Shown here in pieces: positions 30,329 through 33,035 of a stretch of 33,035 bases of DNA. The notes under the pieces are model-generated. The model was not told the DNA's origin. It searched no databases and saw only the letters and a program-made list of their open reading frames with translations. A program made the position numbers and the translations under genes. The first letter of the stretch is position 1. Every line of letters begins with the position of its first letter. Source of the stretch: an uncultured Collinsella sp. (GTDB lineage: Bacteria > Actinomycetota > Coriobacteriia > Coriobacteriales > Coriobacteriaceae). The stretch covers positions 1-33,035 of the forward strand of contig CABRIB010000009.1 in assembly GCA_902470915.1 (NCBI GenBank), given 5' to 3'.

Positions 30329-31834
30329 ATGGCTTTGACCGACATCTCTCATCCCACCGACATCGCAATGCTCACCGATCTGTACGAGCTCACTATGGCC
30401 CAGGGCCTGTGGGAGAGCGGCAAGGCCAATGAGCAGGGTTGTTTTACCGCGTTTTACCGCGACCATCCCTTTGGCAGCGCCTATGCCGTCATGTGCGGCA
30501 CCGCCGAGCTGCCCGAGCTGGTCGAGAATCTGCGCTTTACGCCCGAGGACATCGACTACCTCGCCTCGCTCCAGGCCCCTGCCGGCGGCGCGATGTTCAA
30601 GCCTGGATTCCTCGACTACCTGCGCGATTTTCGTGCGCATGTAAACATCGACGCTGTGCCCGAGGGCGAGCTCGTCTTTCCGCGCGAGCCCATGGTGCGC
30701 GTCACCGGCCCCGCGCTGGAGTGCCAGCTGCTCGAGACGGCGCTGCTCAACATCGTCGGGTTCCAGACGCTTGTCGCCACCAAGACGGCGCGCGTGGTGC
30801 TCGCCGCCGACGGCCGCCCCGTGGCGGAGTTTGGCCTGCGCCGAGCCCAGGGTCCCGATGGCGGCCTGGCCGTTGCGCGCGCGAGCTACGTTGCCGGCTG
30901 CTCCTCTACGTCCAATGTGCTCGCCGGCCGCCGCTACGGTATTCCCGTCTTTGGCACACATGCGCACAGCTGGGTGATGAGCTTCGATTCCGAGCTCGAG
31001 GCCTTCCGTGCCTTTGCCAAGTCGAGCCCCAAGAACTGTACGCTGCTCATCGACACCTATGACGTGCGCGAGGGCTGCGAGCATGCCATTACGGTTGCCA
31101 AGGAGATGGAGGCGGTGGGCGAGCGTCTATCGGCTATTCGCATCGACTCCGGCGACCTCGCCAAGCTCTCCAAGTATGTGCGCGGTCGTTTTGATGCCGA
31201 GGGCCTGCCCTATGTGGGGATCTCGGTTTCTAACGATCTGGATGAGTACACGATTCAGTCGCTGCTCGACCAGGGCGCGCCCATCGACAGCTTTGGCGTG
31301 GGTACCAAGCTCGCGACCTGCTATGACCAGCCGGCGCTGGGTGGCGTGTACAAGCTTTCCGCCCGCCGTGCGAGCGAGGCAGATCCATGGACGCCGGTGG
31401 TCAAGCTCTCCGAGCAGCCCTACAAGCGCACGATCCCGGGTGTGCAACGCGTGCGCCGTTATTACGACGGCTTTGGCGGCCCGGTCTGCGACATGATCTA
31501 CGACGAGGACCATCTGGCGGGGGAGGGCGCCGCGCGCGGCAATACCCTCGTGGCCGTGAATGATGCCGCCCTGGTGACCGACGTGTCCGAACTTGAGTAT
31601 CGCGAGCTGCTGGTGCCGATCGTGCGCGATGGCAGTGCGGTGGCTCCGCGTGAGAGCATCCAGGACGCGCGCGAGCGCTGTGCTTGGGCGCTCGATCATC
31701 TGGACGCAGCTTTCAAGCGCTTCCTGTACCCGCAGACCTATGTGGTGGGCATGGAGCAGGGCCTGGCTCAGGTGCGCGACGAGCTCGTGCGCAAGAACAT
31801 GGCCGCGGCTTCTGCCTTTCCTTGGGCTCACTAA
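30329..31834 (+). CDS. pncB: Nicotinate phosphoribosyltransferase
   Basis: A 501-residue enzyme of the NAD salvage (Preiss-Handler) pathway joining nicotinate and PRPP, coupled to ATP. N-terminal LTDLYELTMAQG at about 15-26 and EFGLRRAQGPDGG near 167-179 are family signatures. GTHAHSWVMSF at 209-219 holds the histidine that is phosphorylated in the catalytic cycle. LLIDTYDVREG, IRIDSGDL and FGVGTKL follow in normal order. The start follows CGAAAGGTCGCCCC. An imperfect GC-rich hairpin without T tract lies after the stop codon (31842-31874), before proB. Confidence 0.95.
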   Translation: MALTDISHPTDIAMLTDLYELTMAQGLWESGKANEQGCFTAFYRDHPFGSAYAVMCGTAELPELVENLRFTPEDIDYLASLQAPAGGAMFKPGFLDYLRDFRAHVNIDAVPEGELVFPREPMVRVTGPALECQLLETALLNIVGFQTLVATKTARVVLAADGRPVAEFGLRRAQGPDGGLAVARASYVAGCSSTSNVLAGRRYGIPVFGTHAHSWVMSFDSELEAFRAFAKSSPKNCTLLIDTYDVREGCEHAITVAKEMEAVGERLSAIRIDSGDLAKLSKYVRGRFDAEGLPYVGISVSNDLDEYTIQSLLDQGAPIDSFGVGTKLATCYDQPALGGVYKLSARRASEADPWTPVVKLSEQPYKRTIPGVQRVRRYYDGFGGPVCDMIYDEDHLAGEGAARGNTLVAVNDAALVTDVSELEYRELLVPIVRDGSAVAPRESIQDARERCAWALDHLDAAFKRFLYPQTYVVGMEQGLAQVRDELVRKNMAAASAFPWAH

Positions 31835-31913
31835 TTCCTTGGGCGGTAGGGGCGAGTCACGCTCCCTTGGCCGCCAGCTCGGCCGTTCGCTGAACAGTTG
31901 ATTGGTTTGACGT

Positions 31914-32991
31914 ATGACGACTTCTTATAAAACTATGGTGGTAAAGATCGGTTCGTCCACGGTGGTGGGCGCCGATGGCAAGGTCAACCGCGCCTTTATC
32001 GGCGGACTTGCCGATCAGGCCGCAGCGCTGCGCAAGCTCGGCTGGCGTCTGGTCGTGGTGAGCTCGGGCGCTATTGCCTGTGGCTATCCCGTGTTGGGCT
32101 TCGACCGCAAGCCGGTCGGCGACCTGCCGAGCCTGCAGGCCTGCGCCTCGGCCGGTCAGTGCATCATCTCGTCGGCCTACGACGAGGAGTTCCATGCGCG
32201 CGACCTGCTCACCTCGCTCGTGCTGCTCACGCGCCACGATACGGCCCGCCGCACGTCCTACCTGCACGCGCGCGACGCCCTGCTGCGCCTGGTGGAGCTG
32301 GGCGTGGTGCCGGTCGTCAACGAGAACGACACCGTTACCGTCGACGAGATCAAGTTTGGCGACAACGACACACTGGCGGCGCTCGTGAGCTGCCTGGTAT
32401 CTGCCGATCTGTGCGTGACGCTCTCGGACATCGATGGTCTCTATACTGCCAATCCGCATGAGGACCCCACGGCCGAGTTTGTTCCTGTCGTGCATAAGAT
32501 CGATGCCAAGATTATTGCCTCGGCGGGCGATTCTTCCACATCGGTGGGCACGGGCGGCATGATTACCAAGATCCGCGCGAGCCGCATCCTGATGACGGCG
32601 GGCATTCAGAGCGTGATTTGCTCGGGCGAGGAGCCCGATGCGCTCGTGCGCCTCGCCCGCGGCGAGAGCGTGGGAACCCTGTTCGATCCGCCGGCGGAGC
32701 GCCTGGACATCGCACCCCGCAAACTGTGGATCGCGTTGGGTGACAAGGCCCACGGTTCGGTAACGGTCGATGATGGTGCTGCGAAGGCGCTGGTCAGCCG
32801 TGGTTCTTCCCTGCTTGCGGTGGGTATTCGCGAGGTCGATGGCCAGTTTGCCGAGGGCGATGTGCTCGATGTGTGCGATCCGAGCGGTATGGTTGTCGCC
32901 CGCGGTATCGCCGAAGCCGATTCGGACGTGCTGGAGCTTGCTGCCGGTCGCCGCCAGGACCAGATTGCCAGCAACCGCCTGCTGGCAGACC
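31914..32991 (+). CDS. proB: Glutamate 5-kinase, 3' end cut by contig end
   Basis: 359 residues remain of an enzyme usually about 365-375 long. It phosphorylates glutamate to glutamyl-5-phosphate at the start of proline synthesis. The amino-acid-kinase domain has VVKIGSSTV at 9-17, VVSSGAIACG near 48-57, VVPVVNENDTV near 133-143, FGDNDTLAALVS near 149-160, and the GTGGMITKI nucleotide motif near 213-221. The PUA domain begins around 282. The true 3' end lies outside; residues after Pro359 would be encoded by adapter. Ribosome site at the ATG at 31914 is poor; an internal ATG at 31935 is no better. A proA gene would be expected downstream. Confidence 0.93.
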
Positions 32992-33035
32992 CTGTCTCTT
33001 ATACACATCTCCGAGCCCACGAGACGGACTCCTAT
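32992..33035 (+). other. Untrimmed Nextera i7-side sequencing adapter (not genomic)
   Basis: Bases 32992-33010 are the mosaic end CTGTCTCTTATACACATCT, 33011-33025 are CCGAGCCCACGAGAC, 33026-33033 (GGACTCCT) match a standard Nextera i7 index (N705 in my recollection), and AT begins the P7 sequence. Genomic DNA ends at 32991. Confidence 0.98.

Noticed and set aside
31857..33020. 387-codon minus-strand ORF opposite proB
   Set aside because: It begins inside the adapter (MCIRDR residues) and mirrors proB codon bias; no ribosome site or family similarity.

Overview
The window is a single assembled contig of about 60% G+C whose gene content fits a gut Coriobacteriia actinobacterium, most likely Collinsella. 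That assignment is an inference from composition and recognisable proteins; no 16S or marker search was possible. Both ends carry untrimmed Illumina Nextera adapter: an i5-side adapter with a barcode at 1-46 and an i7-side adapter with a barcode at 32992-33035. Genomic DNA is therefore only 47-32991, and both terminal genes (a heavy-metal P-type ATPase and proB) are cut by the library and assembly process, not by biology.

Layout. 0-1.5 kb: a divergently controlled metal-efflux cluster on the minus strand (SmtB/CadC-like ArsR repressor, free HMA metallochaperone, P1B ATPase) with three matching operator palindromes, one inside a near-consensus promoter. 1.9-3.1 kb: a lower-GC orphan protein with a DUF559/Vsr-like nuclease fold. 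3.4-7 kb: a DEDDh exonuclease, a His-rich ArsP_2-type metal exporter with its own promoter, a YaiI/UPF0178 protein and an HdeD-like membrane protein. 7.1-9.1 kb: a nitroreductase and two tandem histidine phosphatases. 9.2-13.7 kb (minus): a short DUF1015-like protein, an M20 peptidase, and serA and serC of serine synthesis. 13.9-20.3 kb: a CPA1 antiporter, a PPP-type phosphatase, a polysaccharide flippase and an L-lactate permease. 20.6-25.2 kb (plus): pckA, a B3/4-domain protein behind a structured leader, a MarR regulator, a DegV protein and a small MGMT-family protein. 25.6-28.4 kb (minus): trpS, a TagO/WecA-type transferase and a probable 6S RNA. 28.5-33 kb (plus): a PflX-like radical SAM enzyme, tRNA-Ala(CGC), a coiled-coil membrane protein, pncB and proB.

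Most genes are ordinary core metabolism. The less explained material lies between genes. There are five near-identical hairpin repeats with a CCTGTCC/GGACAGG loop, a related GGGACGGGG repeat group, a third GGGACGTTCC hairpin with a tandem repeat after it, and a 123-bp near-palindrome with 18-bp perfect inverted ends. These look like REP/RAYT-type or MITE-type elements, several of them apparently serving as terminators. A leader with mutually exclusive hairpins in front of the B3/4 gene is the best candidate for an undescribed regulatory RNA. I found no CRISPR array, insertion sequence, prophage or complete defence system.
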